Assembly (NCBI RefSeq): GCF_900168045.1
Contig: NZ_FUYY01000001.1
Coordinates: 1 to 64,000 of the forward strand
Origin: Salegentibacter holothuriorum
GTDB lineage: Bacteria > Bacteroidota > Bacteroidia > Flavobacteriales > Flavobacteriaceae
Reading direction: 5' to 3'
Length of the DNA: 64,000 bases
Made by a program: the position numbers and the translations under genes. The notes under the pieces are model-generated. The model was not told the DNA's origin. It did not search any database and saw only the letters and a list, made by a program, of their open reading frames with translations. How positions within the stretch are numbered: the stretch's first letter is position 1; the number at the start of each line of letters is the position of its first letter. Shown piece by piece: positions 18,250-27,531 of this stretch.

Positions 18250-18873
18250 ATGGGTCCAGATAACTTTTTAGCATTTATTGTTACCGCAGGTTTTTTTATT
18301 ATGACGCCGGGTATAGATACAATATTTGTTTTGAATAAATCAATCGCTAACGGAAAGAGATCAGGCATATATGCCAGCCTTGGGGTTAATTCTGGTGTAT
18401 TAATCCATACTCTATTGGCAGCACTAGGCTTCTCTGTTTTAATTGCCAAATCGGCGTTAATATTTACAATTGTTAAATATGTAGGAGTAGTCTATCTTAT
18501 TTATTTGGGTTTTTTACAATTAAAGAAAAAAAGTGATTTGTCACCTAAAATGGATCAGTCTTCAATTCCGAATAAAAGAAAAAATGATTATATCTCTGGC
18601 TTTTTTACTAATACATTAAATCCGAAAGTTGCATTATTCTTTTTGGCATTTTTTCCTCAATTTATTGCATCAGATGAAATTGAAAATCCTGTGCCTTTTA
18701 TTTTATTGGGTTTCACCTACGCCATTATAGGAGTTGCCTGGTTTTCAATTATTACAATATTCGCCAGTGTATTTTCTCAAAAGATTATTGCTAATCCCAA
18801 GGCCGGTTTATGGCTCAATAAATTAAGTGGGTTGGTTTTTATAATTATGGGTGTTCAAATAGCCTTAACTTAA
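18250..18873 (+). CDS. LysE/RhtB-family exporter
   Basis: A 207-residue inner-membrane exporter with six predicted helices. The family signature is visible at the N-terminus (PGIDTIFVLNKSIANGKRSGIYASLG, about residues 19-44) and in the later segment NPKVALFFLAFFPQF. Members export amino acids, homoserine lactones or related metabolites. It is divergent from a LysR regulator with a candidate shared operator. Confidence 0.9.
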   Translation: MGPDNFLAFIVTAGFFIMTPGIDTIFVLNKSIANGKRSGIYASLGVNSGVLIHTLLAALGFSVLIAKSALIFTIVKYVGVVYLIYLGFLQLKKKSDLSPKMDQSSIPNKRKNDYISGFFTNTLNPKVALFFLAFFPQFIASDEIENPVPFILLGFTYAIIGVAWFSIITIFASVFSQKIIANPKAGLWLNKLSGLVFIIMGVQIALT

Positions 18874-18932
18874 ATTATTTTTTTTCAAAATAAACTGCTG
18901 AAAAGCGCTATAAAGCTAAACTTTATAATTAG

Positions 18933-19226
18933 GACACTATACGGATATACAATAATATTATTCTCAGTATAATTCCGCCAAAATTTGAAATCACTTCAAA
19001 TGAAGAGGATAATTATATTGCTATAAAAACTAGGGACAACTCATTAGGATTCGATATAAAAAACTCAAAAAGATAAGCATTTCATTGGGATAAAATCTTT
19101 CCAAATATCTCATAATGTTATGGAGTAGGGGTTTACCTTACTCATAATAATATGATTAGTCTAAGGGGGGAATATTATCCTGGAAACTTAGTTGAATTTC
19201 AGAACAATTTTCACCTTAAAAATTAA
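18933..19226 (+). pseudogene. Decayed gene remnant with two in-frame stops
   Basis: One reading frame stays protein-like over about 97 codons but has no start codon and is broken by TAA at 19074 and TAA at 19113 before the final TAA at 19224. The segments look like real protein: one ends in LGFDIKNSKR, and the last contains GVGVYLTHNNMISLRGEYY and LVEFQNNFHLKN, which alternates like the last strands of a beta-barrel. The family could not be named. The rest of the 18874-19399 gap holds nothing else recognised. Confidence 0.5.
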
Positions 19227-19399
19227 AAATCGGGAATTTGTGTGGTTGAAGAATAGCAGTTGTTTTAGCACCATTTAAACATTGCATTGTAATTTGTTAT
19301 AGATGTGTTTTTGTTTTAGATCGACACCAACTTTCCAGAATACTATTTTCGGTGAAAGTTAATTTAAAAATTACGTCTAAATATCCTTAAAAAGTAGAT

Positions 19400-20053
19400 A
19401 TGAGAATTAAAATATGGTCGGACGTTAGATGTCCATTTTGTTATATAGGGAAGAAAAAATTTGAAACTGCCCTGGCAGGTTTTTCAGGGAAGGATCAAGT
19501 AGAAGTAGAGTGGAAAAGTTTCCAGTTAGATCCTACTCTAAAAACAGATCCTAATATAAATACCCTGGAATATTTTGTTAAAACAAAAGGTATAAGCGAG
19601 GAACAAGCGAGACAAATGTTAAGCGGGGCAACAGAAATGGCTGCCGAAGTAGGATTGAATTTTGACCTGGAAAGTTCAATTCTGGCAAATAGTTTTATGG
19701 CACATAGACTTATCCAATTAGCTAAATTGAAAGGGCTGGCCAATGAAGCAGAAGAAGCTCTATTTAAAGCACATTTTATTAAAGGTCAAAATATAGATGA
19801 TTTCAAAGTTTTAGAGGAAATTTCTACTTCAATTGGAATAGATACTGATGAAGTGAAAAATTTGCTGAATTCTGATGCTTTTGGTTATGAGGTTAAACAG
19901 GACGAGATGGAAGCACGAAATATAGGAGTTAAAGGAGTGCCCTTTTTTGTTATTGATGATAAATATGCCATTTCAGGAGCTCAGTCTTCAGAAGCCTTTT
20001 TACAAACACTGGAAGAGGCGTGGAAAGAATTCCAGCCTAATAAAACAAAATAA
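19400..20053 (+). CDS. DsbA-family oxidoreductase, FrnE-like
   Basis: A 217-residue thioredoxin-fold protein without a signal peptide. The redox motif is Cys11-Pro-Phe-Cys14 (SDVRCPFCYIGK), and the cis-Pro loop is VKGVPFFVIDDKYAISGAQ near residue 180. The long helical insertion between them matches FrnE/2-hydroxychromene-2-carboxylate isomerase-type cytoplasmic DsbA proteins, which act as disulfide isomerases in oxidative stress. It is monocistronic. Confidence 0.9.
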   Translation: MRIKIWSDVRCPFCYIGKKKFETALAGFSGKDQVEVEWKSFQLDPTLKTDPNINTLEYFVKTKGISEEQARQMLSGATEMAAEVGLNFDLESSILANSFMAHRLIQLAKLKGLANEAEEALFKAHFIKGQNIDDFKVLEEISTSIGIDTDEVKNLLNSDAFGYEVKQDEMEARNIGVKGVPFFVIDDKYAISGAQSSEAFLQTLEEAWKEFQPNKTK

Positions 20054-20254
20054 ATTGCGAGTTTCATCTCAATTTAAGTAGACAAGATCTATAAAATAAA
20101 TGTTGTTTGATGTTTTAATTCCCTGGGGCTAGCTTTAGAGAATTTGAGCTATCGCTAGTAGTATCCTGGCGTCAAATCCTCCTATATGCTTTAACATTAT
20201 TTTGTACCTCATCCATAAGTATTGATCGCTTTTTTTGGATGGATTTTATAAAAC

Positions 20255-20285
20255 AAAAAAGTCTTCCAGAATTGGAAGACTTTTT
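20255..20285 (-). terminator. Terminator of tRNA-Arg
   Basis: GTCTTCCA (20261-20268) pairs with TGGAAGAC (20273-20280), flanked by A and T runs on both sides. It lies directly 3' of the minus-strand tRNA-Arg and could also stop plus-strand transcription. Confidence 0.8.
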
Positions 20286-20286
20286 G

Positions 20287-20360
<74 letters not shown>

Positions 20361-20511
20361 GTTTTTGCGGTTGCAAATATACGCCTCTTTAGAAATAAAA
20401 CAAGCTTATTTTAATAAAAAATTATTTTTTTTATTTAAGCCTATTTTAGTCAGCTGTTTAATCTCTTTTTAACTTAATTTTTATTTTGAAAGTTTTTCTA
20501 AATTATATCCT

Positions 20512-20519
20512 TAATTTTG
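20512..20519 (+). promoter_or_regulatory. -7 box upstream of the GT2-LAB_N-GT39 operon
   Basis: TAATTTTG matches TAnnTTTG, and a TTTG at 20485-20488 lies 23 nt upstream as a possible -33 element. The first gene starts 130 nt downstream, a long leader for this group, so the assignment is tentative. Confidence 0.35.
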
Positions 20520-20649
20520 CCCCGGTAATTTTTTTTGCCCTTTTTTATGAACTTAACTTGCTTCACGTTTAAGTATATTGGTTTAACCAGCCTAAGTTTT
20601 AAAATTATGGGCTTTACCAGCAAAACCTAATTACAGCCTATAATTGTGT

Positions 20650-21366
20650 ATGGAATTTCAGTTTACCATTATTGTTCCCGTTTACAATGAGATAGAAAGC
20701 TTACCACGGCTTTTTGAATATTTACAAAATTACCTAAAATCGGCTTCGCTCAACTCTTGCGTACTGCTGGTAGATGACGGCTCTATTGATGGTAGCGCTG
20801 CTACAATAGAAAAATTTTGTCTGGATCACGATGCTTTTAGCTGTTTGTTGTTTGATAAAAATTACGGAAAGGGAGCAGCGTTAAAGGCAGCTTTCGATTA
20901 TACTAAAACACCTTTACTTGGCTACCTGGACGCCGATTTACAGACTCATCCCGAAGATTTTGAATTACTCTTTCCTTATATTGAAGACTACGGTTTAGTA
21001 ACCGGTTGGCGCAAAAATAGAAAAGATACCTTAGTAAAACGTATTTCCTCGAAAACAGGAAATGCAGTAAGGATATTTTTTACTAAGGACAATATGCATG
21101 ACACCGGATGCCCACTAAAGATTTTACATACCGAATACGCTAAAAAAATCCCAATGTTTAAGGGCTTGCAGCGTTTTTTACCGGCAATGGTACTTTTGCA
21201 ACAAAAGGAAATTAAAGAGGTGGTGATAAATCATTATCCCAGGATAGAAGGATATTCAAAATATAATTTTAAGAACAGGTTTCTTGGCCCATTGCTAGAC
21301 TGTTTTGCATACGTTTGGATTAAAAAATCTTATATAGATTATAGTATAAAAGCGAAACATGGATAG
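20650..21366 (+). CDS. Family 2 glycosyltransferase (polyprenyl-phosphate sugar synthase-like)
   Basis: A 238-residue GT-A enzyme of the dolichyl-phosphate mannose/ArnC type. It begins IIVPVYNE, has VDDGSIDG (about 47-54) for nucleotide binding and DADLQTHPED (about 96-105) for the metal/donor site. There are no membrane helices at the C-terminus. It probably charges a polyprenyl phosphate with a sugar used by the GT39 enzyme two genes on. ATG at 20650 is chosen over the TTG at 20644. It overlaps the next gene by 8 nt. Confidence 0.88.
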   Translation: MEFQFTIIVPVYNEIESLPRLFEYLQNYLKSASLNSCVLLVDDGSIDGSAATIEKFCLDHDAFSCLLFDKNYGKGAALKAAFDYTKTPLLGYLDADLQTHPEDFELLFPYIEDYGLVTGWRKNRKDTLVKRISSKTGNAVRIFFTKDNMHDTGCPLKILHTEYAKKIPMFKGLQRFLPAMVLLQQKEIKEVVINHYPRIEGYSKYNFKNRFLGPLLDCFAYVWIKKSYIDYSIKAKHG

Positions 21367-21988
21367 TTCGCTATTAATTTATGTAATAGGCTTTACCGCT
21401 CAACTCTTGTTTTCTTCCAGGATGATTATGCAGTGGCTACTTTCTGAAAAACAAAAAAAGGTGCTCACTCCAATCCTTTTTTGGGAGTTAAGTTTATTGG
21501 GTTCGTTTTTATTATTTATTTACGGTTACGCCAGGGATGACTTTGCAATTATGCTGGGACAAAGTATCACTTACTTTATATATATTAGAAATTTACAATT
21601 ACAGGGACAATGGCATAAACTCCATTATCTGGTTAGATTTTTAGTGCTAATTTTTCCTGTGCTAGTGATAGTTTATAGTTTTTTTAATAATGAATACGAT
21701 CTTCAAAAGCTATTTCAAAACGAAGCTATTTCGCTGCGATTAATGATTTTAGGTATTGTTGCACAAATAATTTTCACCTTACGTTTTTTGTATCAATGGC
21801 TTTATTCCGAAAAACAAAAAAAATCTACTTTACCACTTGGATTTTGGTGGCTAAGCCTTGCAGGATCCTCTTCAATTTTAATCTATGCAATATTTAGAAA
21901 AGACCCTGTTTTGCTTATTGGTCATTTGTTTGGCTGTTTAATGTACATTAGAAATATTATAATTCATCATAATGAAATTAGAGAATAA
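21359..21988 (+). CDS. Membrane protein with two LAB_N domains
   Basis: A 209-residue membrane protein made of two tandem copies of the LAB_N domain (the small domain found N-terminal to some lipid A disaccharide synthases). Copy 1 (about 5-75) has FSSRMIMQWLLSEKQKK and FIYIRNL; copy 2 (about 118-200) has FTLRFLYQWLYSEKQKK and LMYIRNI. Each copy has three hydrophobic helices. It sits between a GT2 and a GT39 gene with overlaps on both sides, so a role in presenting or flipping the lipid-linked sugar is plausible but unproven. Confidence 0.85.
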   Translation: MDSSLLIYVIGFTAQLLFSSRMIMQWLLSEKQKKVLTPILFWELSLLGSFLLFIYGYARDDFAIMLGQSITYFIYIRNLQLQGQWHKLHYLVRFLVLIFPVLVIVYSFFNNEYDLQKLFQNEAISLRLMILGIVAQIIFTLRFLYQWLYSEKQKKSTLPLGFWWLSLAGSSSILIYAIFRKDPVLLIGHLFGCLMYIRNIIIHHNEIRE

Positions 21989-23612
21989 ATATCTGGTACT
22001 ACTAGTTCTTGTTGCGATTGCAGTGTTCTTTGTAAATCTAGATGCGATATATATTAATATTATGGAGGCGCGCAATTTTATTACGGCCCGGGAAATGTTA
22101 AATGATAACCACTGGATATTCACCACAATGAATGCTGAACCACGTTACGAAAAACCTCCACTACCAACCTGGCTAACCGCAATTTCTATGGCTATCTTTG
22201 GAATGGAAGGTCTTTTCGGTTTAAGGCTCCCTTCTGCGACTATGGGATTAATTTTGGTGATTTTTATATATAAACTCTTGCTTAAAATTACTAAGAATAT
22301 TGAATTATCTTTTTTGGCCGGGCTAATTGCTGCTACCTCATTTTATATTGTTTATTCCAGCAGAGATGGGCAATGGGATATTTATACCCATAGCTTTATG
22401 ATGATAGCTATATTCTTCCTGTATAAATTATACAATACCACAAAAAACTGGTACTTAATTGCCACGCTTAGCGGCCTTTTTATAGGCTGTTCTATTTTGA
22501 GCAAAGGTCCGGTTTCTATTTATGCATTATTTCTTCCATTCTTAATCGCCTATGGTTTTACTTATAAATTTAAGGGAACTAAAAAGCGTTGGAAAGCTTT
22601 AGTTCTATTAGTTGCTATCGCTTTAATATCAGGTGGTTGGTGGAATCTTTATGTTTATTTGTTTGATACAAATGCAGTGGCAGAAATTACAAGTCAGGAG
22701 ACTGGAAGGTGGTTAAACTATAATGTAAGGCCATTTTATTATTATTGGAGTTTCTTTATACAAAGTGGCTTATGGACTATCCCGTCTTTTGTAGCCTTAC
22801 TATATCCTTATTTAAAAGATAGGGTTAGCAATAAAAAGGCCTATAAATTTACACTTTTTTGGACCCTGGCTTCGGTTTTTCTACTATCTGTAATCCCAGA
22901 GAAAAAATCACGCTATCTATTGCCGGTGCTTATTCCTATGGCCATGAACACCTCGTTTTATATAGAATACCTTTTTAATCATTTCAGAAGTATAAAAATT
23001 AAAGAGGCAGCAGTAGTTTATTTCCATTTTGGAATATTCGCTTTAGTAGGTTGTATCTTCCCAATTGCAGCATATTTTTATTTTGAACCTATGCTGCAAG
23101 ACATATTGCACTGGTATATTTTAAGTTCAATTTTCTTGTTTAGTATTGGCGTTTTAATGTTTAGGTTTTTAACGCTGAAGAAGATAAAACCGGTATTTTA
23201 TTTAAGTATTTGTTTCTTGATAAGTATTGTATGGTTTGGTTTGCCAATGGCAGATAAAATAAATATAAATCGGGAATACAATAGCATCTCAACTATAGAA
23301 CATCATCTAAAAAAGTATGATGCCCAGGTATATGAATTTAACACCTTCACTCCCGAAATTATTTGGGAATATGGGAAACCTATTAGAGTGCTGAACCAGG
23401 GAGGAAAGATAGAAACCCCAACCGATAATAAGTTTTTGCTTTTAGCAGAAGCTCGTCTTAGTGATAGCCTACAGCAGTTTTTTAGTAATTACAAAACAAA
23501 AAAAATAGATAGTATAGATATGAATCCTGTAAGTACCAAACATAAGCGAAGGTTATACCGCGAATTGTATTTGGTTGAAAAGACAGAACTAGATATTATA
23601 CCATCACAATAA
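21972..23612 (+). CDS. GT39/ArnT-like membrane glycosyltransferase
   Basis: A 546-residue GT-C enzyme of the PMT/ArnT family. The first external loop has MEARNFITAREML and RYEKPPLPTWLTA, the hallmark acidic/aromatic loop of lipid A glycosyltransferases, followed by about eleven hydrophobic helices. It would transfer a sugar from the polyprenyl carrier made by the GT2 partner to a periplasmic lipid A or surface acceptor. It overlaps the LAB_N gene by 17 nt; a soluble tail of about 90 residues follows the last helix. Confidence 0.88.
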   Translation: MKLENKYLVLLVLVAIAVFFVNLDAIYINIMEARNFITAREMLNDNHWIFTTMNAEPRYEKPPLPTWLTAISMAIFGMEGLFGLRLPSATMGLILVIFIYKLLLKITKNIELSFLAGLIAATSFYIVYSSRDGQWDIYTHSFMMIAIFFLYKLYNTTKNWYLIATLSGLFIGCSILSKGPVSIYALFLPFLIAYGFTYKFKGTKKRWKALVLLVAIALISGGWWNLYVYLFDTNAVAEITSQETGRWLNYNVRPFYYYWSFFIQSGLWTIPSFVALLYPYLKDRVSNKKAYKFTLFWTLASVFLLSVIPEKKSRYLLPVLIPMAMNTSFYIEYLFNHFRSIKIKEAAVVYFHFGIFALVGCIFPIAAYFYFEPMLQDILHWYILSSIFLFSIGVLMFRFLTLKKIKPVFYLSICFLISIVWFGLPMADKININREYNSISTIEHHLKKYDAQVYEFNTFTPEIIWEYGKPIRVLNQGGKIETPTDNKFLLLAEARLSDSLQQFFSNYKTKKIDSIDMNPVSTKHKRRLYRELYLVEKTELDIIPSQ

Positions 23613-23718
23613 CCAGATATTTTTTTGGTTATTAAAGTTATTAATGCCCTTATAAGTCACTCATTTTTTAACACGCTAATATTTAAGTATATTTAGGCGA
23701 TTTTAAACTAACCAAATA

Positions 23719-24690
23719 ATGCTCGATTATCCAATTAAATTCAATCCCATTCTGAAGGAAAAAATTTGGGGTGGTAACAAATTAAAAAACAATCTCAACA
23801 AAGAAACAACCAGCGATAACCTGGGTGAAAGTTGGGAGATTTCTGGCGTATCAGGAGATATTTCTGTGGTAGCCAATGGAGAACTTAAAGGTTTTTCTTT
23901 AAAAGACCTTTTAAATGAATACAAGGCTAAAATAGTAGGTGAAAAAATTTACAGTGAATTTAATGCCGATTTCCCTTTGCTCATAAAGTTTATAGATGCA
24001 AATACAGAGCTATCAGTTCAATTGCATCCTAATGATGAACTTGCACAACAGCGGCATAACTCTTTTGGAAAGACCGAAATGTGGTATATTATGCAGGCCG
24101 ATAAAGAAGCAAAAATCAATATTGGCTTTAAGGAAAGTGTTTCAAAAGAAGATTATATTGCCCGGTTGGAAGAAGGCAAGATTGTGGAACTACTTAATTT
24201 CGAAGAAGTTAAAAAAGGAGATAGTTTCTTTATTAATACCGGTAAAGTACATGCAATAGGAGCAGGGGTTCTTTTAGCTGAAATTCAGCAGACATCAGAT
24301 GTGACCTATAGAATTTATGATTGGGATCGTACCGATGATGAGGGGAATTCCAGAGAACTTCATACCGCCTTAGCCATAGATGCTATAGATTTTGAAAAGA
24401 AAGACGATTTTAAACTTAACTATAAAAAACAGGCAAATACCTCTTCTGAAGTAGCTAGTTGTAAATATTTCACTACTAACTATTTACCAGTAAAAGGTGA
24501 AGTAAAGAAAGATTATAGCAATTTAGATTCTTTTGTAATTTATATGTGTGTTGGTGGAAACGGAGTTATCTCTGTAAATGGAAATTCTGAAAATATCAAG
24601 CAGGGAGAAACCGTTCTCATTCCTGCTGATAATAAGCAGGTAGACATTTCAGCTGAAAATTGTGAACTTTTAGAAGTTTACATTAAATAA
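23719..24690 (+). CDS. manA: Class I mannose-6-phosphate isomerase
   Basis: Interconverts fructose 6-phosphate and mannose 6-phosphate, feeding GDP-mannose and surface glycans. The 323-residue cupin has the zinc site residues in QLHPND (about 98-103), KTEMWYI (about 117-123) and GKVHAIGAG (about 175-183), as in short Bacillus-type ManA. It follows the glycosyltransferase trio by 106 nt, consistent with sugar supply. A large inverted repeat and a terminator follow its stop. Confidence 0.92.
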   Translation: MLDYPIKFNPILKEKIWGGNKLKNNLNKETTSDNLGESWEISGVSGDISVVANGELKGFSLKDLLNEYKAKIVGEKIYSEFNADFPLLIKFIDANTELSVQLHPNDELAQQRHNSFGKTEMWYIMQADKEAKINIGFKESVSKEDYIARLEEGKIVELLNFEEVKKGDSFFINTGKVHAIGAGVLLAEIQQTSDVTYRIYDWDRTDDEGNSRELHTALAIDAIDFEKKDDFKLNYKKQANTSSEVASCKYFTTNYLPVKGEVKKDYSNLDSFVIYMCVGGNGVISVNGNSENIKQGETVLIPADNKQVDISAENCELLEVYIK

Positions 24691-24696
24691 AAAGCA

Positions 24697-24755
24697 GGCT
24701 TTCTGAGAAGATATATTTTCGCCAGAAAGACGATTTCAGAACTTCTCAGCAAGCC
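24697..24755. repeat. Inverted repeat after manA
   Basis: GGCTTTCTGAGAAG (24697-24710) pairs with CTTCTCAGCAAGCC (24742-24755) with one mismatch in 14 around a 31-nt loop. It starts 7 nt after the manA stop. It may stabilise the mRNA end or be a small mobile repeat. Confidence 0.6.
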
Positions 24756-24759
24756 ATTA

Positions 24760-24793
24760 AAAAAATCCTGCTAGTTATTCAGCAGGATTTTTT
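24760..24793. terminator. Bidirectional terminator overlapping the aldo-keto reductase 3' end
   Basis: AAAAAATCCTGC (24760-24771) pairs perfectly with GCAGGATTTTTT (24782-24793) across a 10-nt loop. A and T runs on each side let it stop both manA and the convergent gene. The hairpin contains the last six or seven codons and the TAG stop of the minus-strand gene. Confidence 0.85.
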
Positions 24794-25769
24794 CTATTTC
24801 ATCTAATTCGGTTTTACTGAATTCAAGGTTTTTCAAAGTATTAATGTTCTCCTTTAATTGAGCAACTTTACTCGCTCCAACCAGTACCGAAGTTACTCGA
24901 TCGTCCTTTAACAACCAGGCCACAGCCATTTGCGCTAAACTTTGGTTTCTGGATTGCGCCACTTCATTTAATTTTTGCGCTTTATTAACTACTTCCGGAG
25001 TGATTTTGGATTCATCTAAATAACTTCCCTGGGTTGCCGCACGGCTATCTTTTGGGATTCCGTTTAAATATTTATCAGTTAAAATTCCCTGTTCTAAAGG
25101 AGAGAATACTATGCTGCCAATTCCTTCGCGTTCCAGGGTATTTAATAAACCATCTTCAACCCAGCGATCCATCATATTATATCTGGGTTGGTGTATTAAA
25201 AATGGAGTGTTTTGAGCTTTAAGGATTTTAGCCGCTTTAGCCGTATCTTCTGCAGAGTATTGAGAAATTCCTACGTAGAGTGCTTTTCCCTGTCTTACAA
25301 TTTGATCTAATGCTCCCATTGTTTCCTCTAAAGGCGTGTCAGGATCTGGGCGGTGATGATAAAATATATCTACATAATCTAATCCCATTCTTTGCAAGGA
25401 TTGATCTAAACTGGCAATAAGATATTTCCTGGAGCCAAAATCACCATAAGGGCCGGGCCACATATCCCAACCGGCTTTTGTGGAGATAATCAACTCATCG
25501 CGAAATTGTTTAAAATCCTGGGCGAAAATTTTTCCGAAATTCTTTTCTGCAGAACCATAAGGTGGTCCATAATTATTAGCCAAATCAAAGTGTGTGATTC
25601 CATGATCAAAACCAGTTCTTAAAAGATTTCTCGCATTTTCGAAGTTATCTTTATCACCGAAGTTATGCCATAAACCCAACGATAGTAGTGGGAGTCTAAT
25701 CCCACTTTTTCCACAGCGGCGATATTGCATTTTTTCGTAACGATCTTCGGAAGCTTTATAGTTGCTCAT
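24771..25769 (-). CDS. Aldo/keto reductase, YghZ (L-glyceraldehyde 3-phosphate reductase)-like
   Basis: A 332-residue TIM-barrel NADPH reductase that aligns from the N-terminus (MQYRRCGKSGIRLPLLSLG) with E. coli YghZ, which reduces L-glyceraldehyde 3-phosphate and methylglyoxal. Catalytic residues are seen in DLANNYGPP (Asp and Tyr), STKAGWDMWPG (Lys) and FYHHRPD (His). The NADPH pocket is in VLVGASKVAQLKEN. It is probably monocistronic; its stop codon lies inside the terminator hairpin shared with manA. Confidence 0.92.
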   Translation of the reverse strand: MSNYKASEDRYEKMQYRRCGKSGIRLPLLSLGLWHNFGDKDNFENARNLLRTGFDHGITHFDLANNYGPPYGSAEKNFGKIFAQDFKQFRDELIISTKAGWDMWPGPYGDFGSRKYLIASLDQSLQRMGLDYVDIFYHHRPDPDTPLEETMGALDQIVRQGKALYVGISQYSAEDTAKAAKILKAQNTPFLIHQPRYNMMDRWVEDGLLNTLEREGIGSIVFSPLEQGILTDKYLNGIPKDSRAATQGSYLDESKITPEVVNKAQKLNEVAQSRNQSLAQMAVAWLLKDDRVTSVLVGASKVAQLKENINTLKNLEFSKTELDEIEKILLNN

Positions 25770-25811
25770 AAAGTTTAGTTCTTATAATTTAATTGATTTG
25801 TAATTTAAAAA

Positions 25812-26576
25812 TTATTCAAGTTCCCTCACCCAAATATTTCTAAAACTTACAGGGCTTCCGTGATCTTGAAAATGAATAGGAAGCTTTTCTTTATGCTTTG
25901 TATAATTTAGGATTCCTATGTATGCTGTTGGACCATGTAGTTCGTAATTATTTTGTACTACTACACCATTATGAAGAACCGTAAGCTTAGCCGGGTTTAG
26001 TAACATTCCATCTTTATTAAATCTTGGGGCGGTAAAGATAATATCATAAGTATTCCATTCACCGGGAGCTTTGGTAGCATTCACTAAGGGTGGGGATTGT
26101 TTATAAATGCTCGCTGCTTGCCCGTTCGTATAGGTATCGTTTTCAAAAGAATCTAGAATTTGCACTTCATATTTACCCATAATTATTACTCCGCTATTTC
26201 CACGTTGCTGTCCGTCGCCCTTAATTTCTGATGGTGAGCGCCATTCTAAATGTAATTGCATATCCCCAAAATTCTCTTTGGTTAAAATACCGCCGGTTCC
26301 CGGATTTACCGTTAAGACGTCTTCTTCAATATTCCAGGTGGGTTCAGAACCATCTTTTTCATTTACAAAAGCCGAAAGATTTGCCCCATCAAATAAGATT
26401 TTAGCATCAGATGGTGGTGTATTTTTAGATTCACCAGCTTGAATTTTTTGAGGAACCGGTTTGTAGAATTCGGTAGCTTCCGGAGGTAAATCGATATCTT
26501 TTTCTTGAGCAAATGTACTGATTGAAGCAAATACAAAAGTACTTGCCAATAAACCTGATTTTAAGGATATTTTCAT
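25812..26576 (-). CDS. Secreted DUF1080 (3-keto-disaccharide hydrolase-like) protein
   Basis: A 254-residue protein with a signal peptide cut after about residue 23 (STFAQ) and a DUF1080 jelly-roll domain: ILFDGANLSAFV (about 60-71), LHLEWRSPSE, RGNSGVIIMGKYEVQILDS and a C-terminal FRNIWVREL. Characterised DUF1080 proteins cleave 3-keto-glycosides; the substrate here is unknown. It is 20 nt after the beta-lactamase gene on the same strand, so it is possibly co-transcribed. Confidence 0.87.
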   Translation of the reverse strand: MKISLKSGLLASTFVFASISTFAQEKDIDLPPEATEFYKPVPQKIQAGESKNTPPSDAKILFDGANLSAFVNEKDGSEPTWNIEEDVLTVNPGTGGILTKENFGDMQLHLEWRSPSEIKGDGQQRGNSGVIIMGKYEVQILDSFENDTYTNGQAASIYKQSPPLVNATKAPGEWNTYDIIFTAPRFNKDGMLLNPAKLTVLHNGVVVQNNYELHGPTAYIGILNYTKHKEKLPIHFQDHGSPVSFRNIWVRELE

Positions 26577-26596
26577 TTTAAAACTTTAGTTGGAAA

Positions 26597-27484
26597 TTAG
26601 TTGTTATTTACATGATCGTATACCATCTTTGAAACTTCAGCTAGCATTCTAGTACCGGCCTCCATATCTTTCATGTTTTTTGAAAGCAATACTAAAACAT
26701 ACCTTTTTCCATCAGGCAATTCAATTAAAGCTGAATCGTGATGTACCCCGGTAATCCATCCTGTTTTATTGGCAATTTTTAGATTTTTGGGAAGTAGCGC
26801 AGGAATAAGATCGGTATGCTTTTGCTGTCGCAAAATTTGGAGCATTTGCTTGTCAGCTTCTGGATTTACTGCTTTTCCTTTGGCAAGAGCTTCAAAAATT
26901 AACATCAGGTCATAAGCAGTAGTGGAGTTGCTCAAACCAGCTTCATAAGCCTTCATATCTTCAACACCGCGAAGTACATTGATATCCATAGCGCCTATTT
27001 CGCGCATGGTTTTATTTACATTTTTAGCGCCAACCAGCTCAATTACAATATTAGTGGCCAGGTTGCTACTGTAAATAATCATATCAGTTACTAGGTCTTT
27101 AATACTCCTTTTTTGACCTAATTGTTCGTAGAGATGTTCTCCGTTATCCCGACCGAGTTCCATAGCAAACGGACTTCCGTCTACAATACTTTTAAATTCA
27201 TTCCTTATTATCAGGGAATCTTTAAGTGAAAATTTTCCTTCGGAAGCTTGTTTGAAAACCTCTATCATTACCGGGGTTTTCATGGTGCTCGCAGCATGGA
27301 AATTTTCGTTCTGGTTGATTAAAATATTGTATTTTTCTGCGGAAATATTCTTAAACGCAATGGCGAAATCTCCCTGATTTTCCTCAAAAATAGCAGCTAT
27401 CTTCTTCTGAAGTTGTTGTGTAGAATTTTGGGCATTACAAATAAAGCCAATGATTAGAATAAAGATTGCCGTTGAAAATTTCAT
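26597..27484 (-). CDS. Class A beta-lactamase-family serine hydrolase
   Basis: A 295-residue secreted enzyme (signal peptide ends near FICNAQ, residue 19). Class A motifs are all present: Ser66-Thr-Met-Lys69, Ser139-Ser140-Asn141 (SDN equivalent, with Ser replacing Asp), an omega-loop Glu181 in YEAGLSNSTTA, and Lys240-Thr-Gly. The residue equivalent to Ambler Asn170 looks to be Ser. It is expected to hydrolyse beta-lactams in the periplasm, but may be a housekeeping hydrolase; the spectrum cannot be predicted. It is 47 nt downstream of deoD, in an unusual nucleoside-salvage context. Confidence 0.88.
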   Translation of the reverse strand: MKFSTAIFILIIGFICNAQNSTQQLQKKIAAIFEENQGDFAIAFKNISAEKYNILINQNENFHAASTMKTPVMIEVFKQASEGKFSLKDSLIIRNEFKSIVDGSPFAMELGRDNGEHLYEQLGQKRSIKDLVTDMIIYSSNLATNIVIELVGAKNVNKTMREIGAMDINVLRGVEDMKAYEAGLSNSTTAYDLMLIFEALAKGKAVNPEADKQMLQILRQQKHTDLIPALLPKNLKIANKTGWITGVHHDSALIELPDGKRYVLVLLSKNMKDMEAGTRMLAEVSKMVYDHVNNN

Positions 27485-27531
27485 TAAACTGGGATTTACT
27501 TCCGAATTTAATGAAATTTACTCAAACAAAC

